Part shown: piece after piece, positions 6,385 to 13,995 of the stretch | How positions within the stretch are numbered: the stretch's first letter is position 1 | Layout of the letters: the number at the start of each line of letters is the position of its first letter | Assembly: GCA_017455785.1 (NCBI GenBank) | Contig: JAFSYZ010000028.1 | Span: 1 to 14,171, forward strand | Direction of reading: 5' to 3' | Length of the DNA: 14,171 bases | Source of the DNA: Candidatus Methanomethylophilaceae archaeon | GTDB lineage: Archaea; Thermoplasmatota; Thermoplasmata; Methanomassiliicoccales; Methanomethylophilaceae | Made by a program: the position numbers and the translations under genes | The notes under the pieces: model-generated | What the model was told of the DNA's origin: nothing | Databases searched by the model: none | Seen by the model: the letters and a program-made list of their open reading frames with translations, nothing else

Positions 6385-7539
6385 GTGGACCACAGGGTAA
6401 AGAATGGTTTCGTAGTGATCTTGGCAATCGTGCTTATAGCATCGGCAGTCTACTTCCTTATCCCTCACGATTCCTCGAGTGGACCGACCTCCATAGAAGC
6501 CCACATCATCGGGTTCGACCCCTATGGGAGCTACGCCCTGGATGTCACCGAGGAACAGCTCCACGGCATTGGGGCGGACGTCGGTTACGATCTCTATGTG
6601 GATATAGGTGTGGAACGCCTGATCGCGATACATGCCCACGATTGGAACGGAGTACCGTTCGGTACGATATTCATCAGTTACACAGTGACCACCGGAGAGA
6701 TGGTCATGGGCATATTCAACGGTGATATCCGGAACGAACTGGAACTCAAGGTCGGGGACACGATGGAGATAACACTCAAGGGACCCAACAAGTACTACGA
6801 CCATCTGGGTCCGTATCTGCAGGTATTCTCCAACGATAGGAGCGACTTCGGTAGCGATGAGATATACGCCAACTTCCGCGAACTCACCGGCGGTTCCATG
6901 AAATCGGATCTGATATACCGTTCGGCATCACCGTGGACCACCAAGGATGACCGTATCTACTACGTCAACGATCTGTGCAAGGATGTCGGCATCGATTCCC
7001 TGATCATCCTTGACATAGAATATGAAAAACTGGCCCCAAAGGTAGAAGAGCACCCATCCCTGTATTGCTACGAACTGTTCCACTCAGGACATGTCCAGGC
7101 CCATGAATTCTATCCCGGGATATTGTCCAATCCCGAGGACATAAGACTGTTCTTCGAGATGATCGACTCCGCAGATGGCAATATCTGCATAGCATGCAAA
7201 TACGGCAAGGACCGCACCGGCACATTCTGTGCGATGCTCCAGGCCCTTGCAGGGGCAACGTATGATGACATCAAGAAGGAGTTCATGAGATCGATAACCA
7301 ACTACTACGGTATCGTAGAAGGTACCGATGCGTACGATGCGGTGGAACACATCTACATCGATCCGTTCCTCTACACGATCCTGAACCCTAAGGTAATAGA
7401 CCACTACCACGAAGTGGATTGGGAGAATGTCGACTATCACTCGTTCAACGCATACGAAGTGGTATACTCATTCCTTGAAACGAATGCTGGTGTGGATCAT
7501 GAATTGCTCGATAGGGTAATCGAGAAGATAACTGTCTGA
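6385..7539 (+). CDS. Membrane-anchored extracytoplasmic phosphatase with a CX5R active site
   Basis: A 384-residue protein with an N-terminal hydrophobic anchor (residues 8-26), a region at about 35-150 with no recognised fold, and a C-terminal dual-specificity/tyrosine phosphatase domain of the Y_phosphatase3 (PtpB-like) type from about 160. The evidence is NFREL at 163-167, the following GGSMKSDLIYRSASP segment typical of this family, and the P-loop CKYGKDRTG with Cys271 as nucleophile and Arg277 as phosphate-binding residue. Asp276 fits the GKDRTG form common in these broad-substrate phosphatases. The residue before Cys271 is Ala rather than the usual His. The catalytic domain should lie outside the cell, so substrates could be phosphoproteins, phosphoinositide-like or nucleotide compounds at the surface. 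GTG 6385 is chosen from the TATA spacing. It stands alone, convergent with the URO-D-like gene 30 bases away. Confidence 0.82.
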   Translation: MDHRVKNGFVVILAIVLIASAVYFLIPHDSSSGPTSIEAHIIGFDPYGSYALDVTEEQLHGIGADVGYDLYVDIGVERLIAIHAHDWNGVPFGTIFISYTVTTGEMVMGIFNGDIRNELELKVGDTMEITLKGPNKYYDHLGPYLQVFSNDRSDFGSDEIYANFRELTGGSMKSDLIYRSASPWTTKDDRIYYVNDLCKDVGIDSLIILDIEYEKLAPKVEEHPSLYCYELFHSGHVQAHEFYPGILSNPEDIRLFFEMIDSADGNICIACKYGKDRTGTFCAMLQALAGATYDDIKKEFMRSITNYYGIVEGTDAYDAVEHIYIDPFLYTILNPKVIDHYHEVDWENVDYHSFNAYEVVYSFLETNAGVDHELLDRVIEKITV

Positions 7540-7569
7540 TTAATCGACCGTTACCTGAACCGATCGGGA

Positions 7570-8589
7570 TCAGCCTACACGCTTCACGGTGTCTACCATC
7601 GTCTTGATCATATCCAGAGGCAATCCCCTGTCTACGGAACAGGAACAGGTGAACCCGTAGTTCAGGCCCTTCATCTTCCTGACACAATCCTCTGTGTCCT
7701 TGGTGACCCTTGCGGCATCACCGAGTACGATGGTGGTGAATGTGTCGATCCCTCCCATAAGTGAAAGATTCGGGATAAAATCATGAATCTTCAGAGGATC
7801 GCAGTTCTCACCATAGTACAAACATTCCACACCTATCCTCTCGTACTCCTTCAGGATGTCGCCGTGGGCCGAGAGCTCGCCGTGAGGGTGGAAACACACA
7901 TTTGTGTCCACTTCGTGGATGAAATCGATGGTGCGCCTAACGTAATCCATCGAGAACTGCCTGACACCGTCCTCTCCCATCAGATCTACATTGTCATAGG
8001 CACCGGATATCATGCATACATCCGGACATACATCCTTGAACACCCTTTCGGACACTATCTTTGATGTGCCCAAACAGAATTCCAACAGATCCCTTACGAA
8101 ATCAGGTTCCTGCAGCATATCCATGAGGATGCTCTCCAACCCCCTCAATCCGGAAGCGGCCCCGAAAGGGGAGGGAACGTGATGGACGAGTGCGGCATCC
8201 GTACCATCCTGCACCAGACGATGTGATAGTGCCAGCTGATCCAACAACTCATCAGGGATATCCGAATGACTGAGCTGATACAGCTTGGACGGATCCTTCA
8301 GTACGAACCCTTTGATGTATGGGATACCCTTCTTCGGGAAGACCACATCATTTTCGTAGACACGGTTATCGAACCATGACACCGAACCGTTGACCGCATC
8401 GTAATCGAGATACTTCTGTAATGCCAACAAGGACCTTGCGGACTTCTCGCCGTCGAAACCATTCAAATAGATCGTGTCGGTATCGATACCGGCCACCTCC
8501 ATCCCCAGCGTGATATCGAACAAATATACTGGAACGTGTCCGTGGGGCTCGCACCTTATCATGTGCATGAAGTTGTCCTTATCTGCCAT
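7570..8589 (-). CDS. URO-D/MtaA-superfamily protein (methyltransferase-like)
   Basis: A 339-residue protein of the uroporphyrinogen decarboxylase superfamily, which in methanogens includes the methylcobamide:CoM methyltransferases MtaA/MtbA. The frame is open to 8691, but ATG 8589 fits the family N-terminus (DNFMHMIRCEPHGHVPVYLFD) and the upstream codons fall in AT-rich promoter DNA. The C-terminal half shows the barrel pattern: GVRQFSMDYVRRTIDFIHE, then FHPHGE, then SLMGGIDTFTTIVLGDA, and near the end CSCSVDRGLPLDM. MtaA-type enzymes hold Zn through His-x-Cys plus a distal Cys; here the first pair reads His234-Pro-His236 and the distal residue is Cys317 (or Cys315). A metal site is therefore likely but altered. 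It is probably not a tetrapyrrole decarboxylase, since no haem-pathway genes are nearby. It is divergent from the ABC importer, suggesting shared control and perhaps processing of the imported compound. The substrate is unknown. Confidence 0.8.
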   Translation of the reverse strand: MADKDNFMHMIRCEPHGHVPVYLFDITLGMEVAGIDTDTIYLNGFDGEKSARSLLALQKYLDYDAVNGSVSWFDNRVYENDVVFPKKGIPYIKGFVLKDPSKLYQLSHSDIPDELLDQLALSHRLVQDGTDAALVHHVPSPFGAASGLRGLESILMDMLQEPDFVRDLLEFCLGTSKIVSERVFKDVCPDVCMISGAYDNVDLMGEDGVRQFSMDYVRRTIDFIHEVDTNVCFHPHGELSAHGDILKEYERIGVECLYYGENCDPLKIHDFIPNLSLMGGIDTFTTIVLGDAARVTKDTEDCVRKMKGLNYGFTCSCSVDRGLPLDMIKTMVDTVKRVG

Positions 8590-8610
8590 TCGAACCGCAA
8601 TGATTTGATT

Positions 8611-8631
8611 ATTAGTTAAATGTTTACTAAT
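8611..8631. promoter_or_regulatory. Imperfect 21-bp palindrome, candidate operator of the URO-D-like gene
   Basis: ATTAGTTAAATGTTTACTAAT pairs at 8 of 10 arm positions around base 8621. It lies 22-42 bases before the ATG at 8589, which is where the TATA element of a leaderless transcript would fall, so a bound protein would block promoter access. Operator function is inferred. Confidence 0.4.
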
Positions 8632-8635
8632 TTTC

Positions 8636-8699
8636 TTTAACAATAGTACAGCCCTTATTACGACATAGCCAGTATATATTACAATAAACAATTGTTAAA
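8636..8699. promoter_or_regulatory. Inverted pair TTTAACAAT / ATTGTTAAA with an internal perfect palindrome
   Basis: TTTAACAAT (8636-8644) recurs inverted as ATTGTTAAA (8691-8699). The right copy overlaps the perfect palindrome AACAATTGTT (8687-8696). The copies are 55 bases apart centre to centre, about five helical turns, which would place two bound proteins on one face of the DNA. The region is AT-rich, so chance is possible. Confidence 0.35.
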
Positions 8700-8727
8700 C
8701 ACAAATAGCGATTATTTCATAAAATTA

Positions 8728-8763
8728 TTAAATATATCACTATACAATTTGGTATACCGAGGT
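8728..8763 (+). promoter_or_regulatory. Importer-operon promoter: TATA box, TATAC-N6-GTATA repeat and GAGGT ribosome site
   Basis: TTAAATATAT (8728-8737) is a good archaeal TATA box. TATAC (8741-8745) and GTATA (8752-8756) form an inverted repeat across the expected start region. GAGGT (8759-8763) is six bases before the ATG at 8770. An operator between the TATA box and the start point is a typical repressor position in archaea. Repression of the importer is inferred from that geometry only. Confidence 0.5.
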
Positions 8764-8769
8764 CAATAA

Positions 8770-10416
8770 ATGATCAAAGACACTAAAACAATCGCAGTCA
8801 TCGCGGTTGTGGTAATCCTTGTTATTGCAGGTATCGCAGTTGTTGTCATGAACAACAACAAGGGAGGAGACTCCCCTTCACCTGGACACAAAGACATTGC
8901 AGACATGACTTGGGACGAGATTGTTGATGCTGCCAAGGGCACTAAAGTCAATATCGGATTCTATTTCGACGCTTACTGTATGAAGTGGTTCAACGATATC
9001 CTCGTACCGCTTGCAAAAGAGAAATATGATATCACTCTGACCTGCGCCGGTTATGTGACGGGTGGAATGGTCGTCAAGGAATACCTCGCCGACCCAGAGG
9101 GCAAGGGATCATACGACTTCTTCTGGAGCAGATCATCCGATCTGGCTGCCATCATTGATGCTGACGGAAAGGGTACCAACATTGTTCTCCAGAGCGACTG
9201 GGAATCAAAGATGCCCAATGTCGTCAACTACTCCGACTCACTTGCGGACGCCACATGGCAGAACACCTATGACGGTCGCTACGGAGCTGGAACATACAGC
9301 AGGGCCGTCTGCTCGGTAGCTCCGTTCTCAGGAAGTACCACCACATTCGTCTACAACAAAGAATTCAACAACCCTGACCTTGAATACAACGAGGTCAATG
9401 TTATCGTCTACGGCGAATCTGTGGTATCCGCAGTGGTCACAGTTGCCGTTGAAGGAGAGATGTTCGACCTTGAGAACATCGACACAATGAAGACCTACGA
9501 CATCGACAGTGTAAGAGCAGCCTGCAGAGGAGAGGGATCCGCTGGAGTCACCTGCGTCTACGGTCTGCCCCACAACTACACCGAGCTCGCGTCATGGGTC
9601 CAGCTGTACCCCGGACAGTTTTACATCCCCAGTGCTACTGGAGCAGCGAACTTCCACGTCCAGCTGATCCTCGAGGCAATCGTCTACGAACTCGCATCCG
9701 CCAACGCTGACGGATCCGAGTGGGTAGCTTGCACTGACAAGACAGCATACGTATGGGACCACGACCTGAAGGGCAAGTACACAGGAAATGCCACAAAGGA
9801 CAAGGCAACATACCAGGAATACATCGAGAAGAAGATCCTCAACGTGAAGACCGCAGAGGACTACGCTAAAGCAGCACCCTACGTCGCTTCATACCTGTCG
9901 GACATCAACCCCTACCTCAACGAGTACTACACTGGAACCGCAGGTGCAGTCACAGTACCCAACACCAACCTCGTCGGTAATCTGGTGGATATTGACGACT
10001 TCAACGACAGCACAATCATGATCGCTCTGTCCACCGTCGAGTCGATGGCACTCAGGGCAGACTCATACAACGCTGAGATCGGTATGTACATGATGGAGAC
10101 AGCCTGTTCCAACAGGTGCGGACTCTTCATCCCGTGCAACGCCCCCAACCCAGCCGGTGCGATCGTTATCGCCAACCTTATGAACGACCCGTACATCCAG
10201 GCAACATACTACAACATCGCAGGAAACGGATTCAACATGGACAAGAGCAAGCTCAGTGTCGAGCAGTGGAACTACTTCCAGGCCTACATCTCCCAGTGGG
10301 AGGTCACTGGTGCTCCGTTCATCGAGCCCGAGGTTGTAGCAGCTAACCGTACCGCGGCAACAATCGGATATGCTGAGGCTATCCTGTCACAGTACGCGAA
10401 CCCGTACATCGGATGA
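8770..10416 (+). CDS. YnjB-like ABC transporter substrate-binding protein
   Basis: The 548-residue extracellular binding protein of an importer. Residues 7-27 form an uncleaved membrane anchor; there is no lipobox Cys. A low-complexity linker (NNNKGGDSPSPG) follows. The mature part matches the YnjB pattern: TWDEIVDAAKG, then YDFFWSRSSDLAAI, then FVYNKEF near 193, then WVQLYPGQFYIPSATG near 270-290, and near 455 FIPCNAPNPAGAIVIANLM, which closely resembles the NAPN(K/P)AGALVVAN signature of that family. YnjB-type proteins are usually near 400 residues; here about 65 extra residues lie between positions 200 and 265, between FVYNKEFNNP and GLPHNYTEL. ATG 8770 is supported by GAGGT six bases upstream. 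Two permeases and an ATPase follow at once. The ligand is unknown; thiamine, Fe(III) and polyamine binders are relatives, so the ligand class cannot be read off. Confidence 0.82.
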   Translation: MIKDTKTIAVIAVVVILVIAGIAVVVMNNNKGGDSPSPGHKDIADMTWDEIVDAAKGTKVNIGFYFDAYCMKWFNDILVPLAKEKYDITLTCAGYVTGGMVVKEYLADPEGKGSYDFFWSRSSDLAAIIDADGKGTNIVLQSDWESKMPNVVNYSDSLADATWQNTYDGRYGAGTYSRAVCSVAPFSGSTTTFVYNKEFNNPDLEYNEVNVIVYGESVVSAVVTVAVEGEMFDLENIDTMKTYDIDSVRAACRGEGSAGVTCVYGLPHNYTELASWVQLYPGQFYIPSATGAANFHVQLILEAIVYELASANADGSEWVACTDKTAYVWDHDLKGKYTGNATKDKATYQEYIEKKILNVKTAEDYAKAAPYVASYLSDINPYLNEYYTGTAGAVTVPNTNLVGNLVDIDDFNDSTIMIALSTVESMALRADSYNAEIGMYMMETACSNRCGLFIPCNAPNPAGAIVIANLMNDPYIQATYYNIAGNGFNMDKSKLSVEQWNYFQAYISQWEVTGAPFIEPEVVAANRTAATIGYAEAILSQYANPYIG

Positions 10417-10441
10417 GTGAAACCTAAGATCGGTGATGAGG

Positions 10442-11293
10442 ATGAAGTTACGGTCCGTGATCAAGATCATGCCCGTACTCATCCCCTCACTGATCACCTT
10501 AACCTTTTTCATCTGGCCGCTCTGTCTTTCGATCGAGGAGAGCGTTCATTCTTTCTCTGGGGATTTCGTAGGATTACAGAATTACATAGATGCGATCAAC
10601 GACCCCGCCTTCGTAAACGCATTCGTTTACACATTGCGCATAACGATCATCGTACTGATCATCACCATGATATCATCGATCATCCTCGCAGTAGCACTGA
10701 GGAGGTCATTCATCGGGAAGAAACTGGTCATTTTCCTGTTGCAGACCGATGTAGCGATACCTTCACTGGCATGCGCCACGATGATGATCCTTTTCCTATC
10801 ACAATCGGGATTCCTATCCGCTGTACTGAACAACCTGGGAATCATCAACAGGATGTGGGATTTTCCGAACATCTTCTTCAAGAGCGATGGTGTAGGAGTC
10901 ATCGTCTGTATCGTTTGGCTGTTCGTCCCTTATATCACACTCTCATTGCTGTCCGTGCTTCATTCGGTCTCGAACGAACAGGATGAGCAGGCCGCCACCC
11001 TCGGGGTATGGAAGATCAGACGTTTCTTCCACATCACATTACCTACATTGAAACCCGCTATAGCATACTCATCCGTATTGTGCTTCGCAAGCGTGTTCAG
11101 TGCCTTCGAGTTACCGTCATTGGTTGGTGACAAACATTCACTGGTCACCCTCGCTTATTACTATTACAACACAGCCGGGTTCACTCCCGGACATATGGAA
11201 GCATATTCGATAGCGATGATAGTAACCATCATCTCGCTGACAGTGTCGTTCGTCCTGATGTACTATTCATTGACAAGGGAGGAGAAATCATGA
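10442..11293 (+). CDS. ABC transporter permease, first subunit
   Basis: A 283-residue inner-membrane permease of the binding-protein-dependent type (BPD_transp_1). About six hydrophobic helices are visible, the first at residues 8-27 (KIMPVLIPSLITLTFFIWPL). The cytoplasmic coupling loop near residues 180-205 reads EQAATLGVWKIRRFFHITLP, the EAA motif that contacts the ATPase. Start candidates are GTG 10433, ATG 10436 and ATG 10442; ATG 10442 is preferred because GGTGA lies five bases before it and the basic residues then precede the first helix directly. It begins 25 bases after the binding-protein stop and overlaps the second permease by ATGA. In E. coli YnjC the two permease halves are one fused protein; here they are separate genes. 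Confidence 0.88.
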   Translation: MKLRSVIKIMPVLIPSLITLTFFIWPLCLSIEESVHSFSGDFVGLQNYIDAINDPAFVNAFVYTLRITIIVLIITMISSIILAVALRRSFIGKKLVIFLLQTDVAIPSLACATMMILFLSQSGFLSAVLNNLGIINRMWDFPNIFFKSDGVGVIVCIVWLFVPYITLSLLSVLHSVSNEQDEQAATLGVWKIRRFFHITLPTLKPAIAYSSVLCFASVFSAFELPSLVGDKHSLVTLAYYYYNTAGFTPGHMEAYSIAMIVTIISLTVSFVLMYYSLTREEKS

Positions 11294-12090
11294 TGTGGAC
11301 CGTGACCAGGAAACTGGTGTTGACATTCACAGTCTTGGTTATTCTCATACCAATCATACCGATGATGCTCTGGTCCGTGGCCGAGACCTGGACATATCCG
11401 AGCCTGTTCCCCTCCGAACTGTCCTTCGATAACTTCACAATGTTGTTCGATACGTACTCGCTGGGAAAGGTCATCACTGACAGTATAATCGTCTCGGCGA
11501 TTGTTACGATAGTATCCATATTACTGGCCGTGATGCCTGCCAAATTCATAGGCACGCAGCATTTCCGTGGCAAGATCTTCGTTCAGACACTGACGATGAT
11601 GCCTGTTATGGCACCAGCGATCATAGTCCTGTTCGGACTCATGGGCGTGTTCGTGAAGATGGGCATCTACAAGACATTCCTCTCCCTTGTCATTGCCGAA
11701 GCGGTGTTCCTCGTACCTTATGCGATAATGGTACTTGTCCCGATCTTCAAGAATTATGACAGCGGAATAGAGGACCAGGCTTCCACACTTGGAATAAACT
11801 GGTTATCAAGATTACTCAATGTCGTACTGCCGAACCTGAAGACAGGACTGATGGTCAGTGCGATGTACGTATTCATGAGCTCCTGGGCCGCATATCTCGC
11901 AGTGAGCATGTTCGCACCCAGGACATTCAACACAGTTGCTTCGTTGTTATATCCCGCCATATACAACGGACAATACTCTAACGGGATGCTCGCATCACTG
12001 ACGGTACTGTTCTTCATACCGTCCATAGCATTCCTTTTCATCTCAACATGGATTATAGGCACCGATAAGATGAACAATGGGAGGATCTGA
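11290..12090 (+). CDS. ABC transporter permease, second subunit
   Basis: A 266-residue permease that pairs with the preceding one. The first helix lies near residues 10-28, and a periplasmic loop follows with YPSLFPSELSFDNFTMLFD, the pattern found after the first helix of second-position permeases. The EAA loop near 159-180 reads IEDQASTLGINWLSRLLNVVLPNL. The ATG at 11290 overlaps the upstream TGA, and GGAGG (11278-11282) lies seven bases before it; a second ATG follows at 11293 and may also be used. The gene ends two bases before the ATPase start, so all four importer genes form one tightly coupled operon. Confidence 0.88.
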   Translation: MMWTVTRKLVLTFTVLVILIPIIPMMLWSVAETWTYPSLFPSELSFDNFTMLFDTYSLGKVITDSIIVSAIVTIVSILLAVMPAKFIGTQHFRGKIFVQTLTMMPVMAPAIIVLFGLMGVFVKMGIYKTFLSLVIAEAVFLVPYAIMVLVPIFKNYDSGIEDQASTLGINWLSRLLNVVLPNLKTGLMVSAMYVFMSSWAAYLAVSMFAPRTFNTVASLLYPAIYNGQYSNGMLASLTVLFFIPSIAFLFISTWIIGTDKMNNGRI

Positions 12091-12092
12091 CG

Positions 12093-13187
12093 ATGAGCTT
12101 CCTGGAGATCAAAGGCTTATTCAAGACATACAGGGGAGCTGAGAAGCCCACCCTGCAGGACATCAACATAACATTGGAAGAGGGAGAGATACTGGTCCTG
12201 CTCGGCCCTTCAGGATGCGGAAAGACCACACTTCTGAAGACGATAGCGGGATTGGAGGAACAGGACTCCGGGGAGATCCTCGTGGATGGGGGATCCATTG
12301 ACAGACTCCCCACAGAGAAGAGGCCTATATCCATGGTGTTCCAGAAAGCCCATATGTTCAAGAACATGACAGTGGCGAAGAACATCAACTTCGCACCCAG
12401 GGTCAGGGGCATGTTCTCCAACAGGGAAGAGATGGACTCCGAGACCCAGAAGTACATCGACCTGGTGAAACTCACCGGACTGGAGGACAGGATGGCCACC
12501 CAGCTCTCGGGAGGCCAGGAACAGAGGGTCTCATTGGCAAGAGCACTGATAGTCAAACCGAAACTGCTGCTACTGGATGAGCCCCTTAGCGCATTAGATG
12601 CAGGTCTGAGGATAGAGATGCGTACGGCTGTCAGGGACATATGCAAACAACTGGGACAGACTGTAATATTCGTCACTCACGACCAGGAGGAGGCCATGGC
12701 CATAGGCGACCGCATTGCCGTTATGTTCAACGGCAAGATAGAGCAGTGCGCCACACCCGAGGTCTTCTTCTCGCGTCCCGCGTCCAAGAAGGTAGCAGAA
12801 TTCTTCGGTTGGAAGAACACGATCCCCTGTAACGTGGACGGCGAGAACAACATATCCAGTGCTATAGGGAACTTCAAGATGGATACCTCTGTGGAACCGG
12901 GTGAGAGACTCCTGATCATACGTCCGGAAGCATTCTCCGAGGACGAGAACGGTAACATCAGGGGGGCTGTGAAACATGCCTCATATCTCGGTGTCCGTGT
13001 AGAATACGTGATCGACGTTAACGGCATCGAGTTGAACATCTCGTCTAACAGCAGAGAGGTCAAGAGGATCGGCGAGACCATCAGCCTGAACGTTGATCCA
13101 GAGGGTATGTGGATCGTTGATGACGAACCTGAAGAGGAAGAGAAAGTCCAGTCGGTAAAGAAGGGATTCTTCAGCCGTCGCAAATAA
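12093..13187 (+). CDS. ABC transporter ATP-binding protein with TOBE domain
   Basis: The 364-residue ATPase that drives the importer. All motifs are intact: Walker A GPSGCGKTT at 38-46, Q-loop Gln84, signature LSGGQ at 138-142, Walker B LLLLDE at 158-163, the D-loop SALD, and switch His196 in VTHDQEEA. Residues from about 230 hold a TOBE_2-like domain (GERLLIIRPEAF, ASYLGVRVEYVI) as in PotA/FbpC-type ATPases, which often senses ligand or substrate status. The tail is acidic then basic (PEEEEKVQSVKKGFFSRRK), an unusual lineage-specific end. A GGAGG site lies eight bases before ATG 12093. The domain arrangement matches importers for thiamine, iron or polyamines and does not fix the substrate. 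Confidence 0.92.
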   Translation: MSFLEIKGLFKTYRGAEKPTLQDINITLEEGEILVLLGPSGCGKTTLLKTIAGLEEQDSGEILVDGGSIDRLPTEKRPISMVFQKAHMFKNMTVAKNINFAPRVRGMFSNREEMDSETQKYIDLVKLTGLEDRMATQLSGGQEQRVSLARALIVKPKLLLLDEPLSALDAGLRIEMRTAVRDICKQLGQTVIFVTHDQEEAMAIGDRIAVMFNGKIEQCATPEVFFSRPASKKVAEFFGWKNTIPCNVDGENNISSAIGNFKMDTSVEPGERLLIIRPEAFSEDENGNIRGAVKHASYLGVRVEYVIDVNGIELNISSNSREVKRIGETISLNVDPEGMWIVDDEPEEEEKVQSVKKGFFSRRK

Positions 13188-13236
13188 AAGATGATTGCTG
13201 AACAATCCATCCGATATCACCGTCAATCTGATACTC

Positions 13237-13246
13237 AAATATTTAA
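13237..13246 (+). promoter_or_regulatory. TATA box for the winged-helix regulator
   Basis: AAATATTTAA lies 24-33 bases before ATG 13270 with no ribosome site near that ATG. A leaderless transcript from its own promoter is likely, so the regulator can be made independently of the importer operon that ends at 13187. This also argues for ATG 13270 over the upstream in-frame start at 13195. Confidence 0.55.
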
Positions 13247-13269
13247 CCCACCACATTATATCAATAATC

Positions 13270-13896
13270 ATGGCTGAGAGTTGCAGGATGGAGATCCTTT
13301 ACATGGACCCGGATACGTACACAGCGATATCCACTCACGAGATGAGACAGAGCATTCTCAACAAACTTTTCGAGGAGACCTACAACGGGCATGCCATGAC
13401 GAAGCAGGAGCTGGCGGACAGCCTCGGCATCAAGTACCAACAGTTAGTATATCAGCTGATGAACCACCTGAAGGACTTCTGGACAGTGGTAAGAGAAGAG
13501 AAGGTTCGCGGAACTAGGATGGAATACATCGCAGCCGACAATCCGCACGGTGTGTACATCTGCCTCGGTAAGGACAGGAAGATCTACATCGTCGATCCCA
13601 TAGCCAAACTCTACGGACCGCTATCCGAAGTAGGATTGAGATGCGATCACTGTTCATCGGATGAGGCGGAGCACTGTGTAAAGTCCCTTGTGGATAAGGG
13701 GATAGTGCCGGCAGAACTCAGTCAGTCCGAAAGGGAGACCCTGTCCATCAACAAGAGGAGCGGATTCAGACCTCTCGACAGAGGACTTATCGAGGCCCTG
13801 AAGGGACTGGCCGCAGGTAACAGGTGTACACTGACCATCCCATGTGAGAGATGCTCCTACATGAGGAAGAGGAACCTGATAACCATCACGGAATGA
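13270..13896 (+). CDS. Winged-helix regulator with two cysteine triads
   Basis: A 208-residue protein. Residues 24-90 form a winged helix-turn-helix: TKQELADSLGIKYQQLVYQLMNHLKD (44-69) fits helices 2 and 3, and VVREEKVRGTRMEYI fits the wing. The C-terminal part has two compact cysteine groups: C125-x2-C128-x7-C136 and C186-x5-C192-x2-C195. Two triads of this kind suggest a Zn site, an Fe-S cluster or a redox/metal sensor; the cofactor is not readable from sequence. ATG 13270 is chosen because of the TATA spacing; the frame is open to 13195 but the extra 25 residues resemble translated promoter. The neighbours are the ABC operon upstream and a CobW-like GTPase downstream, so it is the best candidate to control the divergent region at 8590-8769. 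No named family is recognised beyond ArsR-like/wHTH. Confidence 0.75.
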   Translation: MAESCRMEILYMDPDTYTAISTHEMRQSILNKLFEETYNGHAMTKQELADSLGIKYQQLVYQLMNHLKDFWTVVREEKVRGTRMEYIAADNPHGVYICLGKDRKIYIVDPIAKLYGPLSEVGLRCDHCSSDEAEHCVKSLVDKGIVPAELSQSERETLSINKRSGFRPLDRGLIEALKGLAAGNRCTLTIPCERCSYMRKRNLITITE

Positions 13897-13954
13897 TTGT
13901 TCTTGATGTCATAATCAACTGTGCGAGCGTTTGTTTTATCGATACCCCACACCG

Positions 13955-13962
13955 TATAAATA
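13955..13962 (+). promoter_or_regulatory. TATA box for the CobW-like gene
   Basis: TATAAATA, 34-41 bases before ATG 13996. The gene therefore has its own promoter, with a leader of roughly 10-15 bases that shows no clear Shine-Dalgarno match. The box is embedded in GTATAAATAC, a small near-palindrome. Confidence 0.55.
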
Positions 13963-13995
13963 CCATTATTATAGTAGAAAATCAATCAATCGCCG

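Larger units (their letters stand above)
8590..8769. promoter_or_regulatory. Divergent control region between the URO-D-like gene and the importer operon
   Basis: A 180-base, strongly AT-rich region between two divergent starts. It holds an imperfect palindrome beside the left start, a long-spaced inverted repeat, a perfect 10-base palindrome, a TATA box and a short inverted repeat at the right start, each listed separately. No open frame or RNA gene is seen in it. The clustering suggests coordinated regulation of both directions, perhaps by the winged-helix protein encoded at the far end of the locus. Confidence 0.6.

Noticed and set aside
6286..6804. 172-residue minus-strand frame
   Set aside because: It is a shadow of the phosphatase gene, whose active site, anchor and TATA spacing support the plus strand.
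8590..8691. N-terminal extension of the URO-D-like protein
   Set aside because: The extra 34 residues come from AT-rich promoter DNA, while ATG 8589 matches the family N-terminus.
10417..10986. 189-residue plus-strand frame starting right after the binding-protein stop
   Set aside because: It is His/Arg/Asp-rich with no hydrophobic segments and overlaps the permease frame, which has helices and an EAA motif.
12053..12676. 207-residue Ser-rich minus-strand frame
   Set aside because: It is antisense to the ABC ATPase, which has every catalytic motif intact.
13195..13269. N-terminal extension of the winged-helix regulator
   Set aside because: It overlaps a good TATA box, and ATG 13270 has the right leaderless spacing; the extra residues resemble translated promoter DNA.
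13954..13963. GTATAAATAC near-palindrome as an operator of the CobW-like gene
   Set aside because: It is explained by the TATA box itself and has no second copy nearby; too short to support a binding site.
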